Shown: positions 23,322 to 33,947 of the stretch, piece after piece | How positions within the stretch are numbered: position 1 is the first letter of the stretch | How the letters are laid out: the number at the start of each line of letters is the position of its first letter | Origin: Saccharum officinarum | Lineage: Eukaryota > Streptophyta > Magnoliopsida > Poales > Poaceae | NCBI GenBank assembly: GCA_020631735.1 | Contig: CM036197.1 | Location: 42,269,880 to 42,333,879 of the forward strand | Length of the DNA: 64,000 nt | Direction of reading: 5' to 3' | Position numbers and translations under genes: made by a program | Notes under the pieces: model-generated | Seen by the model: the letters and a program-made list of their open reading frames with translations, nothing else | The model's database searches: none | What the model was told of the DNA's origin: nothing

Positions 23322-23632
23322 GCCTTGTTTGATAGAGCTATATCCGATTCCGATTCTCTATGGAAGCTGATTTTCTGAGAGAAGTGATTATATGGCTGAA
23401 AGTGATTATCTTCGATTCTTTAGCATAAAATCTCAAAATCACCATGCAAAATCACTTCATATAATCAGGAGAAGCTACTTTTTAAAACTCTAGGCCTCAT
23501 AGAGTCATAGTTCATTTCAGAGAATCACTTCACATAATCAGCAGAGAATCACTTATCTCTAAAAAACTACTTGGCAGAGCTGCTAATAGATTCAGTTGAG
23601 AATCAGCTCTGGGAGCTCTGCCAAATGGGACC
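23322..23632. mobile_element. TIR MITE inserted in the LINE
   Basis: The ends are GCCTTGTTTGATAGAGCT and AGCTCTGCCAAATGGGACC, which are imperfect inverted repeats, flanked by TTA and TAA. The inner part has several GAATCACTT/AAGTGATT palindromic units. LINE sequence resumes on the right. Confidence 0.7.
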
Positions 23633-24240
23633 TAATTTGTGCTTGCAGTTGGATACCAAGAACTAGAATGTTGAGGCCTATAGCCTCCAAAGTTCTTGAT
23701 CCTCCATTACTAGTAAGTGAGTTGATTGATCATACTTCTGTGACATTGAAAGCTGAGCTGGTAAGGAACTATTTCTTTGATTTTGACAGTGATGTAATCC
23801 TCCTAATTCCACCTAGCATGAGAAAACATGAAGATTGTTGGACATGGCGTCATGAAAGAAATGGTTTATTTATTGTTCATTTTGCATACAGGATGTTTAT
23901 TGAAACAAAGAAAAATAAAGAAAACTGCTTTGAAAGTCATGATAATTGTTCTTATTTGCAAAAAAAAATAGAATGAATGGAAACATCTCTGGAGTACGGA
24001 GATATCATCAAAAATCAAAGTTTTTTTGTTGGCGTTTGGCATATAACTTGTTACCTAGTAGTAGTATATCAAAAAATAAAAACCTACCAGCCACAACAAA
24101 TTGCAAGATTTGTGGGGTAGAAGACACATGGATTAATTTGTTGTTACAATGTAATATATCACAATGTGTGCAGGCCCTAATTGATGAAGAGTTCCCGGAT
24201 TTTTTAGATTCTTTCCACTTCTCTGACCCAAAGCATTAGG

Positions 24241-25132
24241 TATCATATTTGTGCTGCAATATTCCACAAGCTGATGGTATTCGTATCCTGGTTACTATCG
24301 AGGAGCCATTGCGGAGCCGGCGGTGAGTTTTTTCATTTCCCCTACCCAGCTTCCCATGTTCAATTATACTTCACACTCTTGAGACAAATGTAGGAACATT
24401 TTTCATTCAAAGCACATATTTGGTGCTACTGCATAGGCACAACTAATTGGAGAGGCAAACCCAAATGCAATGAGTTTACGAGAGTAATGCTATGGTGTAC
24501 TGAAAATATCAGTTACATCCCTGTTTTGTACACAATATTTGATAAGATAGTAGCATTTGCTGTATTTCATTGCACTATATAGATGTCGGTATTTGATGAC
24601 TGGCAATTAAGTTATGACGTTAACCGAAACGTGGATTCGAGGGCTTTGACGTAACCTAAACTCGACGGTGAATGCAAAGACACCTATTTACACTGGTTGA
24701 GCTGGATGGTCATGTGCTATATAATAAATTCCCATATTATGTGAACTTATATCGCTTCCAAGGAGAGATCAAAAAATGTTCCAAGGTCATAGAAGCATAA
24801 ATTTTAGTTTGAGTTGCACAAAAAAATTATGCTTGTTTCTTTATCACTTTATTCTTGCATTTATTTTAGGGTCTATATAAAGTTAAACAAATCTTAGGAG
24901 GTGTGTGTTTCTTTAAGTAATAACGGCTAGTTTCAACATGTTTGTGTAGGCTATATCCTTCCTGACTATTTGTATTTCTTTCAGCTAAGCTTTGTTAATG
25001 TTGGAACTAGCTTTCCGAATAGAGTACGAAGAGAGTAGAGGGAGAAAGCTTGGCGGTGACCAGGGGGACACATTAGGGTTTGAGGACATAAAGTGAGTGA
25101 GGGATGAGAGTCCCTTGCCCTCATTCTCTTGG

Positions 25133-25135
<3 letters not shown>
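24241..25135. other. Non-coding, contains an inverted LTR fragment
   Basis: No gene is seen. From 24584 (TGTCGGTATTTGATGACTGG) to about 24720 the sequence resembles the reverse complement of the LTR end at 22281, so it is a piece of the same kind of LTR in the opposite orientation. Confidence 0.5.

Positions 25136-25198
<63 letters not shown>
25136..25198. repeat. (TA)n microsatellite
   Basis: About 31 uninterrupted TA units. Alternating reading frames across it give meaningless Tyr-Ile repeats. Confidence 0.97.
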
Positions 25199-25199
<1 letters not shown>

Positions 25200-25889
25200 C
25201 AACGAAACTTTACAAGCGGCCTCTTAACAAGAGAGGATTTCACAGGCTACTACACCAACTTCTATTATGCCTCTTTGAGGGATGATTTGCCCTAGTTCCA
25301 TTTTAGCGATCGATCATCCGATTCCAACATAGCGAACGATCAAACCGAGTCATCGGTTTCCTTTTTCATCCCGATGTCTTTTCTTTTTTTTCTTGAGAGT
25401 CGGTCGGCTCACGGATGGATGCTTCTTTTTTGTTTTCCCTCTAACCATGTACCTTTTCCGTTCATATTCCCTCAGCCAAAGATCTCTCAACAGGTGTTCT
25501 CTTTGCACTAGGTATGTTCCTCTTTCTATGTATTTTTTTTCTTTTTCTTTTTTCTATTCTTTTTTCCTTTTTAGTTTTTTATACATTAGACTATCTATTT
25601 TATTGATCGTATATGATTCATATATCAGTTGTACATGTATAATATAATGTTATGCACCATATTTTTTTTCTTTCAACCATTTTCTTTCTTTTTTCACCTT
25701 TTCTCTTCTTCTGATCTAATTAAATCTTATGGCCGCAAATTTGAAAAAGTTATGATGGGAAGCTATGGCGATAATCTTTGCACATTTTCAAACTTGTCAA
25801 GGTATAAAAGTTTAAAATTCTAGACCAGCAAGGTACAACCGGTATGATTTTCAACTTCAGTTATTAGTTTTTTTTCTTGCTAGCCAACT
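25199..25889. other. Pyrimidine-rich non-coding stretch
   Basis: Long T- and TTTTC-rich runs at about 25380-25700. No gene or element is recognised. Confidence 0.5.
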
Positions 25890-26300
25890 TAGTTGGACTA
25901 ACTTATTGTACAAAGTTATGTATCTAACTTGTGTTTTCATATGTATACTATCTAACTTATTTGATTAACCTATTGTACATAGTTATGTATTAACTTATGT
26001 TTTTTATGTATATGCTACCTAACTTATTTGATTAACTTATTGTATAGAGTTATGTATGTAACCTGTCTCTTCATGTATATGCTACGTAACTTATTGTATA
26101 GAGTTATGTATCTAACTTGTCTTTTTCATGTATATGCTATCTAACTTATTTGATTAACTTATTTTGTAGAGTTATGTATCTAACTTATGTTTTTATGTGT
26201 ATGCTACCTAACTTATTTGACTAACTTATTATACAGAGTTATGTATATAACCTGTCTTTTCATGTGTATGCTACCTAACATATTTGATTAACTTACTGTG
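25890..26300 (+). repeat. AT-rich minisatellite, about six imperfect units
   Basis: Imperfect units of roughly 50-75 bp contain AACTTATTGTA, AGAGTTATGTAT, TAACTTGTCTTTTCATG and TATGCTACCTAACTTATTTG in the same order, about six times. Confidence 0.8.
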
Positions 26301-27038
26301 CTTAGTCTCATGTTTATGACACTATGTTAGATAATCATGTTAGTTTTTGCTATTAAGTTATGTTTTCTTGTTGTCAACTTTGTTCTTTTGTAGATTTCAA
26401 ATATTAAATATTTTGCTGATCTTCCAGTTGAAGACACAGATGCTGAATATTATAATTGTACAAGTTATGCAAACCTATTATGTAACTTGTTATTAAAGTT
26501 TGCATCATCTTATGGAATTTATTGTGTAGTATAGAGTGTAAAAGTTACTTTTATTTTGCTCCCCCACCTTTTTTAAAACCCTTTTCTCATATTCTCGAAT
26601 GATTAGTTTCTGAAATGAAAAACAATGCCAATGAAAACCTAAAGAGAATGTTATTGTCACATCAAAAAATAGAAAAAAGTAACGTCGTATAATTTAGCAC
26701 GCTTAACTTATTTCTACAAGTTATGATGTGTAACTCAGCTAGTGTGAGTTATGTGCAAGAGGAAAGAGTATGACACTTTGCGTGCATGCGCGAGAAAAGA
26801 AAAATATGCCGGCGTGTGAAAATAAAAACAACACCAATATACCAAAAATAGGAAGAGGTGGGATCTGTTTGTTTCTTGAAATGAAAACTGCTACTGTTGT
26901 CCGATCGTTCACCCAAAAGGAATCAGGTAACGTTTGTTGATTAGTCTGGTTGTATTATAATATAGGTTCTCCAATAGTAGCCCCTTAGCTACTAGGTTAT
27001 AGCTGGTACTACATGTCCTAGTAGATACTCATACAAAA
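26301..27038. other. AT-rich non-coding flank
   Basis: No gene is recognised. It forms the left target flank of the Tat-like element; the last five bases before it are CAAAA. Confidence 0.5.
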
Positions 27039-28270
27039 TGTCGATGTAAGAAACGGCGGTCCAAGCACCAACGAATAATTGAGTGTCTGCGAGTCAGGGA
27101 TCCAGATGGTGTGCAAGAAGAACATAGACGATTTAAACTAGTTCGGGCCGAGAGGTGCCCTACGTCCAGTGGGGGAGGGGAGTTCCGTATTATCTTACAC
27201 CAAAGTGCCTATAGTAGGGGTTACAAGCGAATGTGAGAGAGGGAAGATCTCCCAAGTCTCATGGTGTGAGTGGAGGGTGGGGTGTGTGTGACTCTCCTAG
27301 TGCCCTCGCAAGGTCCAGAAGAGTTATCAGTTCGTAACTAGCTTGGAGTGGTTGTGGTGGATGTTCTTTTTTCGGGTTGTCTTCTATCCTCCTAGAATGA
27401 TCCCTACATGCTTCTTTTATAGTCTTAAGGAGGTGCAGGGTTACAAAATGTTGGCGTGTGGCGTGACCCTTTCCAGGGGCCTCGGGAGAGCCTTATCTGG
27501 TGGTGACGTGATCTGCATTGTGGAGGCATGGCGTCGGTACTTTTGGTACTGCTGCTACGTGTCCAGGCATAGGCACCACTGTTGGGGAGTGGTTTCTGTC
27601 CTTCGATACTGTAGCGATGCGCCCTGTCATACCTGGTCCTGTAGCCGGCATGGCATGTTCGTCCTTATAATTTGATTATGCAGAGGGCCAAGGCTTCGGA
27701 GGCGGGAATCATGGTCCGATCTTATCCCGATTGTGGGAACAATGGCCCAGGGTGGTTGTTCCGTACACTGCGCACACACGAATCGTGCGTATAGTGCCAA
27801 TATGGGTGGCATAGTGGTCAGCAGCTCTTCTCCATGCCTGTTACAGACGATGGCGTGGTGATTTGACCCTGATCATTTCTGGCCTGTTCGGATAGACGTG
27901 AGAACGTGGGTAACATCATAGGGGGTCTCAAGCGCACCAATGGGGGAGCAGCGTTAGAGGCCAGTCATGGGCGAGTCGGAGATGGATGAAACTGTCTCTG
28001 GTGCTCGAACGAGGTGGCGACGACGTCGTAGGTTGGCCTGTTGTCCGAGACCTCAGTGCCAAGGCCTCGAGCGAATAGAAGGTTTTCCGAGACCCCTCGG
28101 GTGAGGCATCGGATGGAGCAAAAAGATGGGCTGGTTTGTTCACATGTTTTGCTGGAGGCCCAACAAGGGGGGATTTAGCCTGTTTCCCCTTGGTAGATTG
28201 TTTCCCTTAACTGGGGAGGTCGGGTAATTTTCTATCTTGATTTGGGTACCCCTAATTTTGGTACCCGACA
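27039..28270 (-). repeat. 3' LTR of the Tat-like element
   Basis: It is 1232 bp and aligns over its full length with 38071-39303. By eye the first 330 bp differ at roughly 8-9% of positions, so the insertion is old. Open frames such as 27343-27675 also occur in the other LTR and are not genes. Confidence 0.9.
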
Positions 28271-28286
28271 GTAGCCCCCAAGATTG
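28271..28286 (-). other. Polypurine tract of the Tat-like element
   Basis: Reverse-complemented, the bases beside the LTR read AATCTTGGGGGCTAC and then TGTCGG, the usual PPT/LTR junction of grass Tat-type elements. Confidence 0.7.
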
Positions 28287-28747
28287 TGGAGGAGTAGAGA
28301 TACTCCTCCAAAGGTTGCACATCGGGTATACTCATTGCTGGGCTTTTAGCTAGGTTGCTGGGGCCTCGGCTTGTTCTTGTATTGCTTTCTTCCGGGGGGT
28401 GCGCGCGAGCGCACCCGCCGGGTGTAGCCCCCGAGGCATTGGAAGGATAGGATATGCTTCCAAGGCCTTGATTTGGAGTGGAGTGTAAGTTTGAGGCCTC
28501 AGCCTTAGTGTGAGGGTAGCCCCCGAGCCTCTGCCCATGGCGAGAGGTTGGTGAGTGGTGCCTCATCTTTTTGTTCATATCCTTCATGCTTCACCTTTGC
28601 CGAAAGGAGAGGAGAAATATGTCGCGTTGTCCTTGGCAGGCAGTCGATAAGCATTTCGACAGGGAAGTCTGGGTGAAGGTTTGAGCCCTGTTTGTTTTAG
28701 TGTCAGGTGATGATCCTAAGGCTTGTTCCCGTTCGTCTGAGGGTCAT

Positions 28748-30716
28748 TGAAAGTCCTATGTTTGGTGTTGGTAATTAGTGACAATGCCTAAGTACTAATC
28801 CTATGCCTAAGTTGTATGTAGCATATGAGGATTAGTACATTCCAAGGTTGGTGGCAAGATGGACATGGTGATCATGATGGCCACACTTGGATTTGGATGC
28901 AACCCTACGTGATCAAGGCAAAGGTATATGTTTAAGGGTTGTGTTTGAGTAACCAAGACACCTAGTGGGTGTGGTTATATTATAGGATAGATAGCCATAC
29001 TATAAAGAGGGGAATGACGCGGCTATTGAACTCCTAAGTGCCTCTAGGTGTGCATTTCATAATCATATGCATTTGGATAGAACTAATATCGCCTCAAAAA
29101 TGATTGTGAAAATGCTAACACACGTGCACAAGGTGGTGTTCACTTGTTGGTGTTGGCACATTTGCGAAGGCGGTGGAGTTTGAGCGGTAGAGAGGGTTGG
29201 GGTCCTCTCTCTCCCTCCCGTCGAGCTTGCGAGGCGGGATTCAGGCGTTTTCGAGGAATTAAAACGACTATTTTCCACTACGCCGGAAGTCCAGAAAAGA
29301 AACAGAGGCGAACGGAGGTCACAGAGGTGACCGGACGCTGAACCGGACACGGTCCTTGCATGACCGGACGCGTCTGGTCAGTGTTCAGTGTCTGCGCGTT
29401 TTTCAGTTCGATGATCGAACGCGAGGCGCGTCCGGTCACTGATGATCGGACGCATCCGGTCGTCCAAGGAGCTTACTAGACTGTAACCGGACGCTGGCAC
29501 TGTCGTGTCCGGTCATTTTCTTCAGCGCGTCCGGTCGTTGTTTCGTTGAGCGCTGCTTAGGCGACCAGCGCGTCCGGTCATTCTCAGGACCAGCGCGTCC
29601 GGTCGTTTCCAGCGCGTCCGGTCTGCGCGATGAGCGTGTCTGGTCGTTGCTTCGCAGTTAGCCGTTGTGCGACCGGCGCGTCCGATCGTTTGACCAGCGC
29701 ATTCGGTCAGTACTTCACGAGTTAGCCGTTGTGCGACCGGCGCGTCCAGTCAGTTGGACCAGCGCGTCCGGTCAGCACGATTTTGGTTGTTTAAGTTTCT
29801 AACAGCTCTATTCGAAGGGGTACGTCTATAAATACTCGTTGGCCGGCTCAAGGCTCTCTCTCTCGAACATTTGACATTCTTGTGAGCACTTTGAGCTAAG
29901 CAACTCCCCTCCCACTCATCTCTCTTGCTTGCTTTGCATATTCGAAGTGAGATTGAGTGATCCAAGTGCATTTGCATTGTGATATTGCATCTAGTTGGCT
30001 CTTGGTGGTTGATTTGCTGCGGGATTATTGTTTTTCTTGGTGGTTGCCACCACCTAGACGGCTTGGAGCAGCTTGGAGGCGTTGGCAAGAGTTGGTGTTT
30101 GTTCTTGGCCACCTCCGGTGATTGTGAGGGGTTTGTGCCTACCTCGGCGAAGCGCCAAAGGCAACATTAGTAAATTGCTCATGTCATTGCAACCTTTTGC
30201 CATTTGGTAGGTTCTTGTGGCGCCTTTTGAGAGGCTCGGTGTGTGACCGATTAGCCACCGAACCACGTGGTGAAGAGGAACACAACAGGGACTAGCGTGC
30301 CGGCAAGCACGTGAACCTCGGGATAAATCTTCGTGTCATCACTTTTATATTGTGATTGATTGATCCTGGTGTTCAGTTATCTTGGTATTTATCTCTTAAT
30401 CATATTGATTGGTTGGCTCAACTCTTCGCCCCTCGGTGATACCCTCCTAACTCTCTCTTGTATTAATTTCCTAGTTATCTTTGCTAGAGTAGCTTCTTTG
30501 TGTAGCTTGTTAGTTGTAGTTTCCTTCTCGGTTTGACTTGTGCGGTTGAGTGCAAATACACTAGAATTGTGATTTGGTTAGGTGATTTGCAAACACCCCA
30601 TAGGCTAAGCAAAACTCGCATCTCGCTATTAATTTTATTGATAAACTTGTTTAGCTTGTCTTTATAGAAAATTTTAATAGGCTATTCACCCCCCCTCTAG
30701 CCATCAAGACCTTTCA
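28748..30716 (+). mobile_element. Solo LTR, SIRE/Maximus-like (copia), 1969 bp
   Basis: It begins TGAAAG and ends CTTTCA, and is flanked by the perfect 5 bp duplication GTCAT (28743-28747, 30717-30721). The end sequence (CACCCCCCCTCTAGCCATC before CTTTCA) is typical of SIRE/Maximus LTRs. No internal domain is present, so it arose by LTR-LTR recombination. A TATA box (TATAAATAC, 29826-29834) marks the U3 promoter, and a run of GCGTCCGGTC-type motifs lies just upstream of it. Confidence 0.88.
29362..29780 (+). repeat. Cluster of GCGTCCGGTC motifs in solo LTR U3
   Basis: About a dozen copies of GCGTCCGGTC or one-base variants (GCATCCGGTC, GCGTCCGATC, GCGTCCAGTC), irregularly spaced within about 420 bp, end shortly before the TATA box. 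Confidence 0.85.
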
Positions 30717-30721
30717 GTCAT

Positions 30722-31278
30722 TCAGTGGGCCTCAGAACCATTTGATGGGCTCTAAGGGCTCGACGCCTCCCTCCGATGGGATCCCACTGATCGACGTCTA
30801 TGGAGTCCTAGGTGTGGCTTGGGGTGCCCTAGGCACTATTACTCGGGCAAGGCCGTAGAGGGGCTCAGGGTGATGTGAGAGTGCACGGGGTCAAAGGCGA
30901 TTTTGGTTTTTTGCTATCCTGATGTGGTAGGACTAGCCCCCGAGCCCTATGTCTTACGATAGTCTAGGAAGGAGGGGCCTCGGGGAGACGGTACCTTTGC
31001 CCATCCCCTGGTGGGGTTAGCCACCTAGCCTGTTAATGCTCTGTGGCTTCTGCTTTTAGGCCTCTTGGTGTTGACCAGAGGTTGATGGGCCAAGCTAGTT
31101 ATTACCATGAGGTTTTCAACGTGGGTTGTAATTAAGTTCGAGGGGGCCTCTGGTCAAAACCTTATTCAGAGAATGCTTGCTTCTTGTGTGGCCCGTCGTC
31201 TATTCTGAGAATATGTGGTTTTGGAAGTTAGACAAGTGCGTTGCAGTGAGTGGGAGCATCGAGATTTAATCGAGGGAA
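30722..31278. other. Tat-like element interior, no ORF
   Basis: GC-rich non-coding part of the element between the solo LTR and the plus-strand unit, containing AGCCCCCGAG-type segments common in such elements. Confidence 0.45.
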
Positions 31279-31390
31279 GTGGAAGGGGTGGTTATATTAC
31301 TCGGTTTTAGCGGGAAGTGGGAACGTCGGCTCGAGTTCCGAGATCGCATTGATGGTTCTGGGCGGCTGCGCAGCCGAACGTGCCTAGATC

Positions 31391-32169
31391 CTATTTATAC
31401 CTGGCTCGGCACTCGCTCCTCCCACACCTATTGCCACCTTCCACTCTCTACTTTTCTCTTCCACTATCTCTTTAGCACAATCCCATGATCTCGATGGTGT
31501 GTGACAACTCGCCACAGCGGTTCGAGGAGGTGGACAGTCCCCCGGCGGCGTAGCGTTGTCGGACGGACGACCGGGTTTTCACTGGGAGGGGCCGCCAGCT
31601 ACGTACTGGCGACATCTCAATGGGAAGCCTATGCCCTTGCCATGTCTTCCCTAGGGCTCTGGCCGGCCCGTCGGCGCCGAGGGTGGAGCAGGCGGAGGAG
31701 CGGGCGCTTGTTCACACGGTGGCAGCGGATGTTGAAGGAAGGGCGAACGTCCTCCTCCATCAGCTAGACGACGCTAATCACCGTGGTGTTGGTGGATTTT
31801 CTTCTTTTATGTCTTCCTCCTTCTCCATCTATAGCTCGGTGCTCTTTTCTAATCGTGAGCGAAATCTTGTGTGTGTGTCAGTGGTGACCGTGGAGCTGGA
31901 GGGCCTTCGCGCCACGGTGGACGCTTTTCTAGACTACCTGGGTGTTGCCCCGAGCACTAGGGAAGACCGGCTCTGGGCCGCACGCCATCGAGAGCGGCAT
32001 CCTCTGTAGCACCGGGGTTTCCCTGGAAATGGCGGAGCTATCAGTGGGGGCTAACCTCACCGAGGTCGACGGGTTTCCTACGGAGGAGCCGCTGCGCGTT
32101 CATGAGGACCTCGTGGCTCGCTATGGCTCGGCCAAGGAGGCGATGGCTGTCCTCATCCTTACGCAGTAG
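31391..32169 (+). pseudogene. Antisense gene-like unit within the Tat-like element
   Basis: A plus-strand unit lies opposite to the element's own direction. It has a TATA-like CTATTTATAC at 31391-31400, an ATG at 31485, and a frame with one in-frame TAG near 31551 continuing to about 31780 (VEQAEERALVHTVAADVEGR). A possible intron follows (ending GTGTGTGTGTCAG before 31881), then more coding-like sequence (VTVELEGLRATVDAFLDYLG), and in another frame MAELSVGANLTEVDGFPTEE up to the stop at 32167-32169. Tat-clade elements such as Grande are known to carry an antisense ORF between pol and the 3' LTR; this may be its remnant. I do not recognise a function. Confidence 0.5.
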
Positions 32170-33326
32170 ATCCTCACGGAGCTCCCCCGTGACGCTGCCC
32201 GTTAGGGCTTTTTATTTTTTATTTTGTTAGTTTTATCGGCTGGCGACGCATGGCATCTTTTTATTTTATCAGTTATGATGAAATGGATTAATGTAGTAGT
32301 TTTAAGCTCCCTGATCGTTCATTCTGTGAAATTCGTTGTTAGTAAGGAAAGCCACCGGAGCACCGCCGGTGGCGCGCGTGGCGGAGTCTCCTAGGGGAGG
32401 TACGTATCCCGAGGCATGGTTAGGATCTTAATATCGACATGACCCCTGTCGCTCTATGGCCCGAGGTGAGGTCAGCGATGCCTGAGATTGGCATGTGGAT
32501 GGGACGTCCCTCGGTCGGACTTTTTGCCCCTAGGGCACCTTCTAGGCTCTAGGTGATCTGTCCCCATATTTTGGGTCTCGGTGGGCCTCGGTAGGCCGTG
32601 CAAATGAAACTGGGCCTCCAAAAATCAAGCCTCATGGGTATGAACCAGTCAGGAGGCCCAATGTATTCCCCTCTCGCATCTTTTTCGCAGAGGAAGGGTT
32701 GGACAGCGGCACGTCATCCCCCTCGAGTGGGTCCATCTTTCGTGGTGTCCGTTTGAGTTGCTAGCGGGTATTTCATTTCGAGTGAGGCCCAGACCCCGTT
32801 CGCTGAGGATTCGACGTAGGTATCTAGTGACCGACCTCAAGCCCTTGACGACCAATTCAAAGTAACAAGGGTCGTTCCGGTACGATCCTGGCGGCTCGTC
32901 ACCTTTCTCCGATGAAAAACCCTTAAATCAGTGTACGTCAAGGCTCAAACATGGTTCAGGGAGTCCCGTATGGTGCTTCGAGGCACCTGGGTGTTGGCCT
33001 ATATCGTGCCACTCCCCGCATACCATCCCTCACTCTATGGGGCCGGAGCGACTGTCGAAACCCTCTCGCGGGGCCAGCCTACGAACTCTGGGCCCGGGTT
33101 CATACCATGTGCAAATGGTGCGATATGACATATGCAGAATGCATGTATGAGGCATGTATGATGCATGCGCATGATGCATTTACACATACAGTATTAAAAG
33201 GGAGTTAAAAAGAGAAACATCAGTTCATAAAGACTTTTAAGAGCAAGTAAAAGCGGTATTAACGATGAAGATAACAGGGAGCAGGCTCGGCAAATTGAAT
33301 GTTGTGGTGAGGCCTTATTGTCCCTT
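32170..33326. other. Tat-like element interior, non-coding
   Basis: No supported gene. Several short open frames on both strands lack family features. A small repeat of GCATG/ATGCAT words lies at 33130-33185. Confidence 0.45.
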
Positions 33327-33920
33327 TTATGGCCATGAGAGCTCGTAGTCGTCGAAGCGATCGATGAAATCATCGTGGAGCAGCTCGTCATTGAGGAGGT
33401 AGTCACTGACGTGTAAAAAGCGTTGCATCCTCTGAAGTTCAGCAAAGCCGGTGCTGCCTTGGTAGTTGTTGACATAGTCATCTTCGAAGTTGGAGTTAGA
33501 GCTCATCTCCGTCGATGTCAGGGTGTCGGTGATGGTGCGCCCGAGCTGTTGTGGTAGATCTTCCGGTACTCAACCTTCTTTGGGGCTGAGATGGTGAGCA
33601 TTAGTCGACGGCCTACGAACCTTTTTGTCATGGCGGGACTGAGCAGCTTGCGGTAGACTAGGCAGGCTGAACTTGTTTGGCCATGTGTTCCTCAGCTCAT
33701 CGGAATAGCATCGTAGGTCATCTACGGGCTTAGGGAAGTCGACAGGCTTGTTGGTTGGTGGGATGAGGTCGAGGTCATCGCCTTCCTTGGTGATGATGAA
33801 CTCAAGACTCCGAAACCAGATGTGGGAGCCTAGGGTGAGGTTAACGTTGCCTCTGGCCACTGAGGACATGCTCGTCGGGTGGAGGTGAGACAATGTAGCA
33901 ATTCTAGACCCTGCAGACAT
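33327..33920 (-). pseudogene. Short leader ORF of the Tat-like element, one nonsense codon
   Basis: Starting at the ATG at 33918-33920, near the 5' end of the element's interior, a 197-codon frame runs to a TAA at 33327-33329. It is interrupted only by a TGA at 33570-33572. The product is polar with mixed charge (DDLDLIPPTNKPVDFPKPVD, SPSKPNKF-like segments, acidic C-terminus DDFIDRFDDYELSWP) and has no zinc knuckle, protease or RT motif. Its position matches gag, and non-autonomous Tat elements sometimes keep only such an ORF. Function unknown; the length and open state suggest it was once translated. Confidence 0.55.
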
Positions 33921-33947
33921 GGTTAGTCGTGACGCGCAAACGCCCCC

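Larger units (their letters stand above)
20940..24240 (+). pseudogene. Degraded L1-type LINE, reverse transcriptase region
   Basis: Pieces of a plant L1 ORF2 occur in order on the plus strand. They are the RT entry region near 21100-21360 (VITPIPKVK; then, in shifting frames, YKGFTKVLTNKLTPNAKQV), RT motifs at about 22384-22500 (FNGEQLQEFKPTRGIRQG), the catalytic FVDDSLLF at about 22565-22595, the post-RT region at 22640-22981 (NGKYLGLATEVGRSTNGAF) and the zinc-binding tail at 23830-24230 (WTWRHERNGLF, FFCWRLAYNLLPSS, CKICGVEDTW). Frameshifts, stops, a 102 bp duplication, an LTR fragment with other sequence (21360-22383) and a MITE (23322-23632) break it. The 5' limit is approximate. It is not functional. 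Confidence 0.82.

Noticed and set aside
24981..25295. ORFs with Tyr-Ile repeats
   Set aside because: They are translations of the (TA)n microsatellite.
27343..27675. 110-codon ORF starting MEWLWWMFFF
   Set aside because: A near-identical ORF occurs in the partner LTR at 38366. It is LTR sequence, not a gene.
29362..29780. Repeat array that might suggest a CRISPR-like structure
   Set aside because: Units are only about 10 bp, irregularly spaced and variable, inside a plant LTR. Not a CRISPR array.
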